From: Conexibacter sp. DBS9H8
Lineage (GTDB): Bacteria > Actinomycetota > Thermoleophilia > Solirubrobacterales > Solirubrobacteraceae
Length of the DNA stretch: 64,000 nt
Direction of reading: 5' to 3'
NCBI RefSeq assembly: GCF_023330685.1
Contig: NZ_CP097128.1
Span: 124,001 to 188,000 of the forward strand
The first letter of the stretch is position 1; each line of letters starts with the position of its first letter. This document shows, one piece after another, positions 16,768-25,886 of the stretch. Below the pieces are notes generated by a model that worked only from the letters and a program-made list of their open reading frames with translations, was not told the origin of the DNA and searched no databases. Position numbers and translations under genes: made by a program.

Positions 16768-17670
16768 CTAGTGGCACTGCGGGTCGCAGTTGGAGCCGGC
16801 GGTGCCGGCCGTGAGTGGACCGGCCGGAGCCGATGCCGTGACAGAACTGGCGGGGGCCTCGGTGCTGCCGCTCGGGGTATCGGTGCCCGCCCCCGGTGAC
16901 GGGCTGGTGGCCCCCTCAGCGGAGCTCATCGGCTGGCCAGCTCCGGAACCTGCGGCCTGCCCTCCCGAGGATGGGACGCTGCCGTTTTCCGGACCCACCG
17001 GACCCGCGCTCGTCGTCGAACCACCCTGACCAGCACGGTCGGCCGGGCGTGGGTGCCTGCGGACAGAGCGCGAACGGACGATCTGCCGTTTCCCGTTTCG
17101 TCCGCTCCCGCGTGCGGCGCCCCCGGAGCGACCCGAGTGCGCCTCTGAGACACCCGCCCAGCGCCCACCGCGAACGGCGCTCAAGGTGAGAGCCGCGACC
17201 TCCCGCCGACCCGCGAGGGCCGCTGATTGACTGGCGGGCGCGACGCGGGAGCTGGCTCGTGTGGGCGCCGAGGAAGACATGCCGCCGAAGACCACGAATG
17301 CCAGCACGAGGGCGGCCAGCATGGCCCCGAACCACCACACACCGGCCGACGGGCGGCCGGTCCGATCAGGCTGGTGGACGGCCGAGAACGGCTCGGGTCG
17401 CGTCGTCGCGAGCACGGGGACAGGCCCAGGCGCCGGCACCTCCGCGGTCGGCTGGACGGCTTGGTGGAGGGCACCGGCCCCCTCACCCCAGAAATCGTCG
17501 GCACAGACCACGGCCGCGGAGTCAGGCTCCGGAGCCGGATGCTCCGCCGCCGGGGTACCGATCGGCACCAACTCGTCCACGGAGCCGAACCAGTTCCGGG
17601 GGAAACGGATGACGTTATCCGCCCCGGCTGTTCCCGTCTCGTTCTGTTGACCTCCGGCTCCCATTCCCAC
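16768..17670 (-). CDS. Single-pass membrane protein, Ser/Pro/Gly-rich exterior
   Basis: This 300-residue protein has a cytoplasmic part (about 1-110) containing IRFPRNWFGSVDELVPIG and a DDFWGEGAGAL segment, one membrane helix (WWFGAMLAALVLAFVVFG, about 112-130), then a long low-complexity Ser/Gly/Pro/Thr tail ending SNCDPQCH. The cytoplasmic DDFWG motif recurs in the divergent HTH protein (GDDFWGGIAVG), which hints at a shared partner. It is probably a surface-anchored or regulatory protein. It begins the operon 17670-13830. Confidence 0.7.
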   Translation of the reverse strand: MGMGAGGQQNETGTAGADNVIRFPRNWFGSVDELVPIGTPAAEHPAPEPDSAAVVCADDFWGEGAGALHQAVQPTAEVPAPGPVPVLATTRPEPFSAVHQPDRTGRPSAGVWWFGAMLAALVLAFVVFGGMSSSAPTRASSRVAPASQSAALAGRREVAALTLSAVRGGRWAGVSEAHSGRSGGAARGSGRNGKRQIVRSRSVRRHPRPADRAGQGGSTTSAGPVGPENGSVPSSGGQAAGSGAGQPMSSAEGATSPSPGAGTDTPSGSTEAPASSVTASAPAGPLTAGTAGSNCDPQCH

Positions 17671-17760
17671 CTGCCACAGAGCGTTGATCCGATTCCGCCG
17701 ATCAGCGTACTATGGTTGGCCTCCGTTTGAGTCAATGCGTTTCAATTGGTTGATAGACAG

Positions 17761-18057
17761 ATGACCGGTCCACTGGAGAACGAGGAGTTCCTCACCGTCG
17801 CCGAGGTGGCGACGCTGCTGAAGATCAACGAGCAAACGGTGAGAAACTGGATCGACCGCGGTGAGCTGTCCGCGGTCCGGGCCGGCCGGCGTGTGCGGAT
17901 CCGCCGCTCGGCCCTCGACCAGGTGCTCACCGAGGTGAGCGGGGCCCGTCCGGCGGCGACGGAGCCGGTCCCCGCCGGACCCAGCGGCGACGACTTCTGG
18001 GGTGGGATCGCCGTCGGCACGGCGGACCTGCCGGTCGACTCGAACCTGAACCGTTAG
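17761..18057 (+). CDS. Excisionase/MerR-like helix-turn-helix protein
   Basis: A 98-residue protein. The winged HTH is at residues 7-60 (FLTVAEVATLLKINEQTVRNW, then GELSAVRAGRRVRIRRSALD), the pattern of excisionase-family DNA-binding proteins. The C-terminal tail carries DDFWGGIAVG, also seen in the cytoplasmic part of the divergently transcribed membrane protein (17670). ATG at 17761 is chosen; a TTG at 17746 in frame is possible. It probably regulates the divergent surface-protein operon. Confidence 0.75.
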   Translation: MTGPLENEEFLTVAEVATLLKINEQTVRNWIDRGELSAVRAGRRVRIRRSALDQVLTEVSGARPAATEPVPAGPSGDDFWGGIAVGTADLPVDSNLNR

Positions 18058-18061
18058 GGCG

Positions 18062-18544
18062 GTGGCGATGTCCTTCCACAGCGACCTCGACCGGGAACGC
18101 GCCCAGGTCCTTCACCTGATCAGCCATGCGAGCGCGGGCTGGGCGGAGGCGATGAAGGCCCATCAGCTCGCACCGCCGGACCTCGGGTTCGCCCAGCGGC
18201 TCCAGGACCTCTCAGAGGCGGCCGCCGCCGAGCAACTCGCCTGGGAGCAGGCCCACGCCGCCGGCCTGGCCTGGCGCCCCGTACCAGGGGCCGAGAGCGC
18301 GCTACCACCTTATGAGCTGCGCCCGGGGACCGGCCGGCGCGGCCCCGGGGAGTTGTGGCTGCACTTTGACGCGGCGGTGATGAACCTCAACCGGGCGATC
18401 GCCGGGAACGATGCCGCCGTCGTCGCCGGCGCGTTCTCGACGATGGCGCAGGCCGCGGCCGATCTCGCCGAGGCCGTCAGACGGGAGGACGCGATGACCG
18501 AAGCCGCCCAGCAGCGCGCCCGAGCGCGTCGGGAGGTGGCCTGA
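18062..18544 (+). CDS. Unknown helical protein (160 aa)
   Basis: I recognise no family. The protein is Ala/Glu/Arg-rich and predicted helical throughout (ERAQVLHLISHASAGWAEAM, LQDLSEAAAAEQLAWEQAHA, a C-terminal AEAVRREDAMTEAAQQRARA stretch). A central Pro/Gly loop reads YELRPGTGRRGPGELWLHF. It starts four bases after the HTH gene (GTG 18062 or ATG 18068) and is probably co-transcribed with it. Confidence 0.65.
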   Translation: MAMSFHSDLDRERAQVLHLISHASAGWAEAMKAHQLAPPDLGFAQRLQDLSEAAAAEQLAWEQAHAAGLAWRPVPGAESALPPYELRPGTGRRGPGELWLHFDAAVMNLNRAIAGNDAAVVAGAFSTMAQAAADLAEAVRREDAMTEAAQQRARARREVA

Positions 18545-18580
18545 CGGGGATACCGGTATTGGACCTAGAAAGGCGGAGAG

Positions 18581-18836
18581 CCCGTCACAGTCCCCCGGGA
18601 GCTGAGGTCTTGGGCGCCCCCACAGCCGCTGAGGTGCTGGGATGACCGTCACGGCCACAGGAGGTTTGGGACGAACGTCACGGCCACAGGAGGTTTGGGA
18701 CGAACGTCACGGCCACAGGAGGTTTGGGGTGAACGTCACCAATGCCGGAGGTCTGGGGGAACCGTCACAGCCGCCCGAGCGCTGGGGCGATCGCACGGCC
18801 GCCTTGGGGCCTGGGGCGCACCTCACCGTCGCCCTC
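18581..18836 (+). repeat. Degenerate 29-bp tandem repeat array
   Basis: About eight head-to-tail copies have period 29. The best three consecutive units read GAACGTCACGGCCACAGGAG followed by GTTTGGGAC, with outer copies diverged. There are no spacers between units, so it is not a CRISPR array. The period is not a multiple of three, so it is not a peptide repeat. Each good unit contains CAGGAGGTTT, which resembles a Shine-Dalgarno sequence. The array fills the gap between an unknown gene and gpsA. Confidence 0.8.
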
Positions 18837-18935
18837 GGGTCATGAGCATTCGCCGCCGTCCCTGAGCTGCAGGCGGCCACCCAGCGGCAGCGCATCCTGC
18901 CCATCTCGTCGCTGAGCAGGTAGTTTGCCGAGGTC

Positions 18936-20066
18936 ATGCCACCCCTGCCCCGTCCGAGCCGCTCGCTGCCCTCCACCCCGCTCAACCGCCGCAGCGCGGT
19001 GGTCATCGGCGCGGGCAGCTTCGGGACCGCGGTCGCCGTCCTGCTCGCCCGCGGCGGGTTGCGCACGACCTTGCAGACGCGCACGCCCGAGCAGGCCCAG
19101 CGCCTCGCCGAGCACCGGGAGAACCGCGAGTACCTGAAAGGGGTCGACTTCCCCCGGGAGCTGAAGGTCGAGGACATCGAGGAGGGGGTCGCCCGCGCCG
19201 ACTATGTGTTCCTCGCCGTCCCGTCCGCGCGGCTCGACAGTGCGATCCGACATCTCGAGCCGGCCGGGCTCAAGCCCGACGCGGCCGTGATCTCACTCGC
19301 CAAGGGGCTCGTCCCGCCGCTCGGAACCCCGCCGACCGCTCTGCTCAGCCAGCGCTTCGGACCCGCTCGCACGGCATGCGTCGGCGGCCCCGCCCACGCG
19401 GCGGAGATGGTGCACGAGGGGGCGGGCCTCGTCGCCGCCTCCACGGATGAGGAGCTCGCCCGGACGCTCGCAAACGCGTTCATCCGCGGCGGGGTCGTCT
19501 GTGAGCAGTCCAACGACCCCGTCGGGGTCGAGCTCGCCGGCGCGGCCAAGAACGCCGCCGCGCTCGCCTCCGGCGCGACCGAGGGCCAGGGACTCAACGC
19601 CGCCGGGGCCGCCGCCGGGCACATCTTCGCGGAGGTGTGGCGCTGGGCCGACTCCCTCGGCGCCCGGCCCGAGTCGATGATCGGGCTCGCCGGGACCGGC
19701 GATCTCGTCGCCACCGCCCTGGCGCCGGAGTCGCGCAACCGGCGGGCCGGGGAACTGCTCGCCGCCGGCGTCCCGGCGACCGCGATCCCCGAGCGGATCG
19801 GACAGGCGGTCGAGTCGCTCGAGTCGGTCCCCCTGCTCGCCGCGGCGCTCACCGGGGCGGGTCTCCAGGCTCCGGTGACGACCGCGCTGGCGAACCTGAT
19901 CGGCGGGGAGTTGCCGCTGGAGGAGTGGATCGCCGTCGTCCGCGCGACGGTGCCGCCGCCGGCGCGCTGGCGCCCGGCCGTCACGCCGGGGTTCTGGAAG
20001 CGGCTGCGGGCCAGGATCCGCCGGCTGCTGCGCCGCGGCGCCCGCGACCGTCAGCTCACAGGCTGA
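18936..20066 (+). CDS. gpsA: NAD(P)-dependent glycerol-3-phosphate dehydrogenase
   Basis: This 376-residue protein has an N-terminal GxGxxG site (AVVIGAGSFGTAVAVLLARGG, residues 20-40 in part), the GLV-type loop VISLAKGLVPP, the GGPAHAAEM segment, and the C-terminal catalytic domain with AGAAKNAAALASGATEGQG (catalytic Lys in the AAKN motif) and the substrate-binding segment AESRNRRAGELLA-like PESRNRRAG. It makes sn-glycerol-3-phosphate for phospholipids. The basic C-terminal tail (RLRARIRRLLRRGARDR) is unusual and may contact membrane or nucleic acid. It overlaps the convergent HAD gene by 11 bases. Confidence 0.93.
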   Translation: MPPLPRPSRSLPSTPLNRRSAVVIGAGSFGTAVAVLLARGGLRTTLQTRTPEQAQRLAEHRENREYLKGVDFPRELKVEDIEEGVARADYVFLAVPSARLDSAIRHLEPAGLKPDAAVISLAKGLVPPLGTPPTALLSQRFGPARTACVGGPAHAAEMVHEGAGLVAASTDEELARTLANAFIRGGVVCEQSNDPVGVELAGAAKNAAALASGATEGQGLNAAGAAAGHIFAEVWRWADSLGARPESMIGLAGTGDLVATALAPESRNRRAGELLAAGVPATAIPERIGQAVESLESVPLLAAALTGAGLQAPVTTALANLIGGELPLEEWIAVVRATVPPPARWRPAVTPGFWKRLRARIRRLLRRGARDRQLTG

Positions 20067-20928
20067 CGGTCGCGCCACCCCGCTGCTGGGCGAGGGTGCT
20101 CAGCACCGCCTCATAGACGGCCGCCCCGTAGCTCTCCTCACACACGCGCACCCGCGGGTGCCGGGCCGCGTCGGCGCCGAGACTCGGATCGCGCTGAGCG
20201 CCGTTGGCGACGAGCCAGAACCGGCTGACGACGGCGGCCATCTCCATGTCCTCCCGCGAGTCGCCGACTGCGATGCAGTCCGCCGGCGCGTACCCGCGGT
20301 TCTGCATGTGCCGGGCGACCGCCCGGGCCTTGGAGGCGCCAGCGGGCATCAGGTGGTAGGCGTGCACGCGGTCGACCGACAGGCCGAGGACGCTCCCGTC
20401 GACGTTGACCCCGTGGGCGGCAAGCACCCCGTTGTCAACGAGGCGCAGATGAGGGTGGCCGGCCCCGGCAAGCAGCGCGTTCGCCTCGGGGACGTCGACC
20501 TGGCCGCGCAGCAAATGGGAGACCTCCCGCCCCTCCGACCAGGGCGTGTGGTACTGCAGTGCCCCGGCGTAGCGGTCCAGCAGCAGCTCGGGCGCACCAC
20601 TCGCCTCGATCTGCTCATAGATCGAGCCGGCCGTCGCGGAGGGCTCGAGCCCGTCGGTGAGCCACTCGAGCTCCGCATCGAGCACCAGCCCGCAGCCGAG
20701 CTCGAAGATGTAGGCGCGACCGCCGAGCAGGCGGGCGTCCTCAAAGGCGCTCGCCTGACGCCGGCCGGTGACGACGACGACCTCCACCCCGGCGCGCAGG
20801 CATGCCTCGACGGCACGGACCCCGAGCAGGGAGACACCGCCATCGGCGGCCGCCAGCAGCGAGCCGCCCGGGCCGAGCAGGGTGCCGTCGAGGTCGACAT
20901 ACAGGGCGGCCAGCACGGCGCCGACCAT
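20056..20928 (-). CDS. HAD-superfamily (Cof/SPP-like) phosphatase
   Basis: This 290-residue protein has HAD motif I near the N-terminus (ALYVDLDGTLLGPGG, nucleophile Asp at about 11), motif II VVVVTGRRQ, a cap domain in the middle, and motif IV as DCIAVGDSREDMEMA near 225-240, preceded by SKARAVARHM with the motif III lysine. Members dephosphorylate sugar phosphates or phosphoglycolate-like compounds, and the substrate is not determined. Its ATG at 20928 is 12 bases from the divergent helicase gene. The 3' end overlaps gpsA. Confidence 0.85.
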   Translation of the reverse strand: MVGAVLAALYVDLDGTLLGPGGSLLAAADGGVSLLGVRAVEACLRAGVEVVVVTGRRQASAFEDARLLGGRAYIFELGCGLVLDAELEWLTDGLEPSATAGSIYEQIEASGAPELLLDRYAGALQYHTPWSEGREVSHLLRGQVDVPEANALLAGAGHPHLRLVDNGVLAAHGVNVDGSVLGLSVDRVHAYHLMPAGASKARAVARHMQNRGYAPADCIAVGDSREDMEMAAVVSRFWLVANGAQRDPSLGADAARHPRVRVCEESYGAAVYEAVLSTLAQQRGGATVSL

Positions 20929-20939
20929 ACTGAGAAGCA

Positions 20940-23270
20940 GTGGCCGCCCGCTCCCCCAGCACCCCTCCGCCGGTCCCGTCCACCACCGGGCGCGACGGCG
21001 AGCCCTGGGCGGCGCTGCTCGCCGGCGCACAGGAGGACGGGCGCCTCGTCGCAGAGGACGTCGACCCGGCCCGGCCGGGTCAGCTTGAGCCACTCCCGCC
21101 CGAGCTTGACCCCCGGCTCGTCCAGGCCCTCGCCGGCCGCGGGATCGGCGCCCTCTACCGCCACCAGCTCGAGGCATTCGCCAGCGCGTTCACCCAGACG
21201 ACGATCGTCACCACAGCGACCGCCTCGGGCAAGTCGCTGGCCTTTCAGCTGCCGACCCTGCAGTTGCTGCTCGAGGACCGCAAGGCCCGGGCGCTGTTCC
21301 TCTACCCGACCAAGGCGCTCGCCCAGGACCAGGCCCGGGCACTGCACAGCTTCGGCCTCGGACACGCGCTGCGCCCGGCGATCTATGACGGCGACACGCC
21401 CCGTCAGGAGCGGCCGGCGATCCGCCGCCAGGCGAACGTCGTCATCACCAACCCGGACATGCTCCACGTCGGGATCCTCCCCCACCACGGCGCGTGGGGA
21501 GATTTCCTGGCCAACCTCGCCGTCGTCGTCGTCGACGAGGCCCACGTCTACCGCGGCGTGTTCGGCTCCCACGTCGCCAACGTGCTACGCCGGCTGCGGC
21601 GCCTCTGCGAGCACTACGGCACCACCCCCCGGTTCCTGCTCACCTCCGCGACGATCGCCAACCCGCGCCGGCACGCCCACGCCCTCACCGGCCTCAACGA
21701 CATCGCCCTGATCGACACCGACGGCGCGCCCCGCCAGCCCCGCCGCGTCGTCGTCTGGAACCCTCCGCTGCTCGACGCCGAACTCGGCAGCCGCGCGAGC
21801 CCGCTCGCCGAAGCGGCTGAACTGCTCGCCGGACTCGTCGCCGAAGGCACCCGCACGATCTGCTTCATGAAGTCCCGCAAGGGGGTCGAGCTGATCCTGC
21901 GAATGGCCGCCGACCGTCTACGGGCCCGCAGCGACCTGCCCGCCGGCATCGCGGACCGCATCGCCCCCTACCGGGCCGGCTACACCCCCCAGCAGCGCCA
22001 CGAGATCGAGGCGCGGCTGGTGAACGGGGAGCTGCTCGGGGTCGTCGCGACCGACGCGCTGGAGTTGGGGATCGACATCGGTGAGCTCGACGCGGCGATC
22101 GTGACGACGTTCCCCGGGACGATCGCGAGCCTGCGCCAGATGTGGGGCCGGGCGGGCCGCCGCGGTCTCGGCCTCGCCGTCTACGTCGCCGGAGAGGACG
22201 CCCTCGACCAGTTCTTCGCCCGCCACCCCGACACGTTCCGGCAGCGTCCGGTGGAGGCGGCGATCATCGACCCCCACAACCCGGAGATCTTCGCCGCCCA
22301 CCTCCTCTGTGCCGCCCATGAGGCGCCGGTCACAGAGGCAGACGCCACGATCCTCGGGCCCGACACCGCTGCCGCCGCAGAGGGTCTCAGCCTCGCGGGG
22401 TTCCTGCGCGAACGGGTGACCGGCTGGGTGCCCGCCCGGGCCGACGACTACCCGGCCGGGCGAACCGCTCTGCGCTCGGCGAGCGCCGACAGCTTCCTAC
22501 TCCTCGACGCAGCCAGCGGTGAGGTGCTCGGCCAGATCGAGGCGGCCCGCGCCTACAACACGGTGCACGACGGCGCAATCTACCTGCACCTCGGCCGTTC
22601 CTACCTTGTCCGCGAGCTCGACCTCCAGGCCCGCCGAGCCGTGCTCGAGCCCTTCAGCGGCGAGTACTACACCCAGGCCAAGCGGGAGAGCAACATCTTC
22701 ATCGAGATGCTCACAGAGCGCCGCGACACCCACGGGGTGACCCTGTCCTACGGGAACGTCGTCTATTCAGAGACCGTCCTCGGCTTCCAGCGCAAGCATC
22801 TTCAGAGTGAGGGGGTGCTCGGCTTCGTCGGCCTCGACCTGCCGACGACGGAGTTCCGCACGCGGGCGCTGTGGTTCGAACTCGACGCCCTGATCGCCGC
22901 CGAGCCCTTCCCGGCCGCCAAGCTGCTCGGTTCCCTGCACGCGCTCGAGCACGGCCAGATCGCCGTGCTACCGCTGATCGCCATGTGCGACCGCTGGGAC
23001 ATCGGCGGGCTGTCGACCAACGCGCACGGTCAGACCGGCGGACCGACGATCTTCATCTACGACGGCCACCCGGGTGGCATCGGGATCTCCAAACGTGGCT
23101 TTGACCGCTTTGACGAGCTCGTCGGGGACGCGGCGGCGCTGATCGGCGAGTGCCCGTGCCGGTCGGGATGCCCCTCCTGTGTGCAGTCACCCAAGTGTGG
23201 GAACCTCAACGACCCGCTCGCCAAGGACGGTGCCCTCGAGCTGCTCGCCCGCATGCAAGCTCACTCGTAG
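20940..23270 (+). CDS. MrfA/YprA-type superfamily 2 helicase with DUF1998 domain
   Basis: This 776-residue DNA helicase has the Q-like YRHQLEAF, Walker A TATASGKS (about 92-99), DEAH box VVVDEAHVYRG (about 197-207), LLTSATIANP, and C-terminal helicase motifs ELGIDIGELDAAI and QMWGRAGRRG. It ends in DUF1998 with a Cys cluster CPCRSGCPSCVQSPKC (about 738-753) that binds zinc. MrfA of Bacillus is a 3'-5' helicase in mitomycin-C lesion repair. The start is GTG at 20940. It convergently overlaps the permease gene by 10 bases. Confidence 0.9.
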   Translation: MAARSPSTPPPVPSTTGRDGEPWAALLAGAQEDGRLVAEDVDPARPGQLEPLPPELDPRLVQALAGRGIGALYRHQLEAFASAFTQTTIVTTATASGKSLAFQLPTLQLLLEDRKARALFLYPTKALAQDQARALHSFGLGHALRPAIYDGDTPRQERPAIRRQANVVITNPDMLHVGILPHHGAWGDFLANLAVVVVDEAHVYRGVFGSHVANVLRRLRRLCEHYGTTPRFLLTSATIANPRRHAHALTGLNDIALIDTDGAPRQPRRVVVWNPPLLDAELGSRASPLAEAAELLAGLVAEGTRTICFMKSRKGVELILRMAADRLRARSDLPAGIADRIAPYRAGYTPQQRHEIEARLVNGELLGVVATDALELGIDIGELDAAIVTTFPGTIASLRQMWGRAGRRGLGLAVYVAGEDALDQFFARHPDTFRQRPVEAAIIDPHNPEIFAAHLLCAAHEAPVTEADATILGPDTAAAAEGLSLAGFLRERVTGWVPARADDYPAGRTALRSASADSFLLLDAASGEVLGQIEAARAYNTVHDGAIYLHLGRSYLVRELDLQARRAVLEPFSGEYYTQAKRESNIFIEMLTERRDTHGVTLSYGNVVYSETVLGFQRKHLQSEGVLGFVGLDLPTTEFRTRALWFELDALIAAEPFPAAKLLGSLHALEHGQIAVLPLIAMCDRWDIGGLSTNAHGQTGGPTIFIYDGHPGGIGISKRGFDRFDELVGDAAALIGECPCRSGCPSCVQSPKCGNLNDPLAKDGALELLARMQAHS

Positions 23271-25822
23271 GTGACGGCGGCGAGCATCGACACCCGTGCG
23301 GCACGGCGGGCGGGCCCGATCGCGGCGAGGCCGCCGGCGAGGACGATGCTGAGCAGCGCCCCAGCGCCCGCGAGCCACGGGACGTGGAAGCTGAGCCCCT
23401 CCGGAGCGAGGGCGTGGCTGAGACAGACCGCCAGGCCGGTCCCAAGGATGAGGCCGCCCACCCCGCCCGCAAGCGCGGTCAGCGCGCTCTCGGTCCGGAT
23501 CAGCGCCGCCGCCTGGGCGGGGGTCATCCCGAGCGCCCGCAAGGTCCCCAGCTCACCGGCGCGCGCTCGCACCGACAGGTTGAGCGCCCCACCGATTCCC
23601 AGCAGCGACATCACGAGCGCGAGGACGAGCAGGGCGTCGAGCAGATCGACGACGTTGGTGACGTTGGCGGCCTGCCGGGCCGCCAACTGCCGCTCGTTCC
23701 GGACCACGACGCCCGGAAAGCGCGTGAGGGCGTGGCGGAGGGCCGTGAGTGCGACCGACTCGGACACGCTGCCCGTCAGGGTGAGGAACACCGCCTGGAG
23801 CTGGGGTTGGACGAACACCTGGTCGAAGAAGGCGAGCGGGACGGTGATGCCGCCGAGCAGTCCGGCGTCGCGGTAGATGCCCGCGACCCGGAGACGGACG
23901 TTTTGCCCCTGGGGCCCGGTGATGGTGAACCGGGACCCGACCCGGAGGTGGGCGGCCCGGGCGGTGTCGGCCTCGATGAGGGCCTCACCGGGGGCGAGCG
24001 CGGCGAGGGAGGCGGATGCGCCCGGCTGGAAGTGGAAGCGGTAGACGGCCGGCCAGCTGGTCGGGTCGACGCCGGCGACCTGCACGGAACCGGCGCCGGG
24101 GAGCTGGGCGGTGAGGGTCTTCAGCGCGGAGACGGCGGCGAGGTCGGGGACGGCGGCGACCGCGCGGACGCTGGAGGCGGGGATCGGCGCCGCGCCGCCG
24201 GCACTCTCGATCGCCAGGTCCCCGATCACCGTCTGGCGGATCGCCGTCGCGCTCGCTGAGCGCAACCCGGCGACGTAGACGCTGAGCACGAGCGCGAGGG
24301 TGATCCCGATCATCAGGCTCGAGCCGCCGAGGGCGACGCTGCGGCTGTTGGCGGCGGTGTGGGCGCGGGCGAGCGCGACGATCGGGTCCCGGCGGCGGAA
24401 CCCGCCGGCGAGCGCGACGACCGCTCGGACGGTGACCGGCCCGGCGGCGAGGCCACCGGCGAGTATCAACGCGGCGCCGACCCCGGCACCGACGAGTCGC
24501 TCACGCAGGTCGCCACCGGCCCCGAGGGTGATCAGCACGCCAGCGGCGAGCGTGCCGGCGGCCAGCGCGGCGCGTGCGATGTGGGCGAGCCAGCGCCGGC
24601 GCCCGCTCGCCCCCGCCCCCCGACTCGCCTGGAGGGCCTGAACCGGCGCGGCGCGGCGGGCGGCGAGGGCCGGCCCGAGGGCGGCGAGGAGGCACAGCAG
24701 CACCCCAGCGCCGAGCCCGATCCCGACGGCAGCGGCGGTGTAGCGCAGGGGGGTGTCGGGAACGTCGGTGCCCGCGGCGGCGAACCCCGCGTGGATCGCC
24801 AGGGCGATGAGGGGACCGAGGAGGACGCCGAGGATCGCGCCGAGCAGGCCGATCACGGCGGCGTCGAGCAGCCCGGAGACGAGCACCTGGGTGCGGGTCG
24901 CGCCGAGGGCGCGCAGGAGCGCGAGCTCTTCCCGGCGGTCGCTCGCGGTCGTCGCGAAGGTGGTGAAGATGACGAGCGCGCCGATCAGGAGCGCCACGGC
25001 GCTGAACCCATCGAGGCCACCGCTGAGGGTCGAGAAGGCGGTGCTGACCCGGGCGACGACGCCGCTCACCGCTCCGGCGAGGCTCTGCACGGTGAGATCG
25101 GCGGGGAGCCGGGCGCCGATCAGCGCGGTGGCGATCGGGACGCTGACCCCAGGGCCGAGGCGGATGTCGACCTGACTGACGGACCGGGTCTGGTAGAGCC
25201 GGGCGGCCTCATCCGCGGTGAACAGGACGATCCGTTCCCCGCCGCCCGCCCCGACCGCGGTGATCCCGCTGATCCGGAACCGGGCGGCCGGCGCGCCGGT
25301 CGTGATGGTGATGGCATCCCCAACCCGCCAGTGCTGTTGGGCGGCGGTCGCGGCGTCGACTGCGACCTCCCCGCGGTTGGTCGGGGCATGGCCGGCGCGG
25401 TAGGTGAGGGCACCGAGGGCGCGGGGCAGGACACTCATGGCAACCGTCGCCGGGCTCGAGGCGAGTGGCCGTCCGTTGGCGCCGACGATCGTCGCCGGGG
25501 CGATCAGCTGGCCGGCGGCGTCCGCCACGCCCGGCACGGCGGCGATCGCCGCGACCGTCGTCGGGCCGATCGCGGGGGCAGACGGGGTCTCGGCAGCCTG
25601 ACCGGTTCCGGCGAGCCCGGTTCCCGGCGGCTCGCGGGGGGAGACGATCAGCTGGGCGGCTCCGTCCGCACGGGTGAACAGTTGGTGGTAGGCGGCCCGG
25701 GTGCTCGCGCCGAAGACGAGCGCGCCGGTGAGGATCGCCACCCCGAAGGCGACGGTGAGGGCACTGAGGGCGAGCCGCGGAAGGCGGGTGAGCAGCGCTC
25801 GGAATGTGAAGGCCCGGGTCAT
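23261..25822 (-). CDS. ABC transporter permease, FtsX/MacB type with two permease modules
   Basis: This 853-residue membrane protein has an N-terminal transmembrane helix (LALSALTVAFGVAILTGALV), a large extracytoplasmic domain, and FtsX domains at about 260-400 and 720-850 (FSAVALLIGALVIFTTFATT; LLVLALVMSLLGIGGALNLS; RALGMTPAQAAALIRTE). The duplicated four-helix module resembles LolCE-like or antimicrobial-export permeases that work with a MacB/LolD-type ATPase. The ATPase gene is immediately upstream. Three alternative copies of its start site (ATG 25886, 25854, 25822) exist, but only 25822 opens into the full frame. Confidence 0.9.
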   Translation of the reverse strand: MTRAFTFRALLTRLPRLALSALTVAFGVAILTGALVFGASTRAAYHQLFTRADGAAQLIVSPREPPGTGLAGTGQAAETPSAPAIGPTTVAAIAAVPGVADAAGQLIAPATIVGANGRPLASSPATVAMSVLPRALGALTYRAGHAPTNRGEVAVDAATAAQQHWRVGDAITITTGAPAARFRISGITAVGAGGGERIVLFTADEAARLYQTRSVSQVDIRLGPGVSVPIATALIGARLPADLTVQSLAGAVSGVVARVSTAFSTLSGGLDGFSAVALLIGALVIFTTFATTASDRREELALLRALGATRTQVLVSGLLDAAVIGLLGAILGVLLGPLIALAIHAGFAAAGTDVPDTPLRYTAAAVGIGLGAGVLLCLLAALGPALAARRAAPVQALQASRGAGASGRRRWLAHIARAALAAGTLAAGVLITLGAGGDLRERLVGAGVGAALILAGGLAAGPVTVRAVVALAGGFRRRDPIVALARAHTAANSRSVALGGSSLMIGITLALVLSVYVAGLRSASATAIRQTVIGDLAIESAGGAAPIPASSVRAVAAVPDLAAVSALKTLTAQLPGAGSVQVAGVDPTSWPAVYRFHFQPGASASLAALAPGEALIEADTARAAHLRVGSRFTITGPQGQNVRLRVAGIYRDAGLLGGITVPLAFFDQVFVQPQLQAVFLTLTGSVSESVALTALRHALTRFPGVVVRNERQLAARQAANVTNVVDLLDALLVLALVMSLLGIGGALNLSVRARAGELGTLRALGMTPAQAAALIRTESALTALAGGVGGLILGTGLAVCLSHALAPEGLSFHVPWLAGAGALLSIVLAGGLAAIGPARRAARVSMLAAVTYE

Positions 25823-25886
25823 ATCTCGGCCCGGAATGTGAAGGCCCGGGTCATATCTCGGCCCGGAATGTGAAGGCCCGGGTCAT
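25801..25886 (-). repeat. 32-bp triplicated ATGA stop/start junction
   Basis: The 32-bp unit beginning ATGACCCGGGCCTTCACATT occurs at 25886-25855 and 25854-25823, and its first 22 bases recur at 25822-25801. Copy 1 overlaps the ATPase stop (ATGA). Copies 1 and 2 each encode an 11-residue peptide MTRAFTFRAEI whose TGA overlaps the next ATG. Copy 3 continues as the permease. Because 32 is not a multiple of three, each copy restarts the frame by an ATGA overlap. Confidence 0.9.

Noticed and set aside
18581-18836. CRISPR array (29-bp period matches type I-E repeat length)
   Set aside because: Units are directly adjacent with no unique spacers, outer copies degenerate, and no cas genes are in the window.
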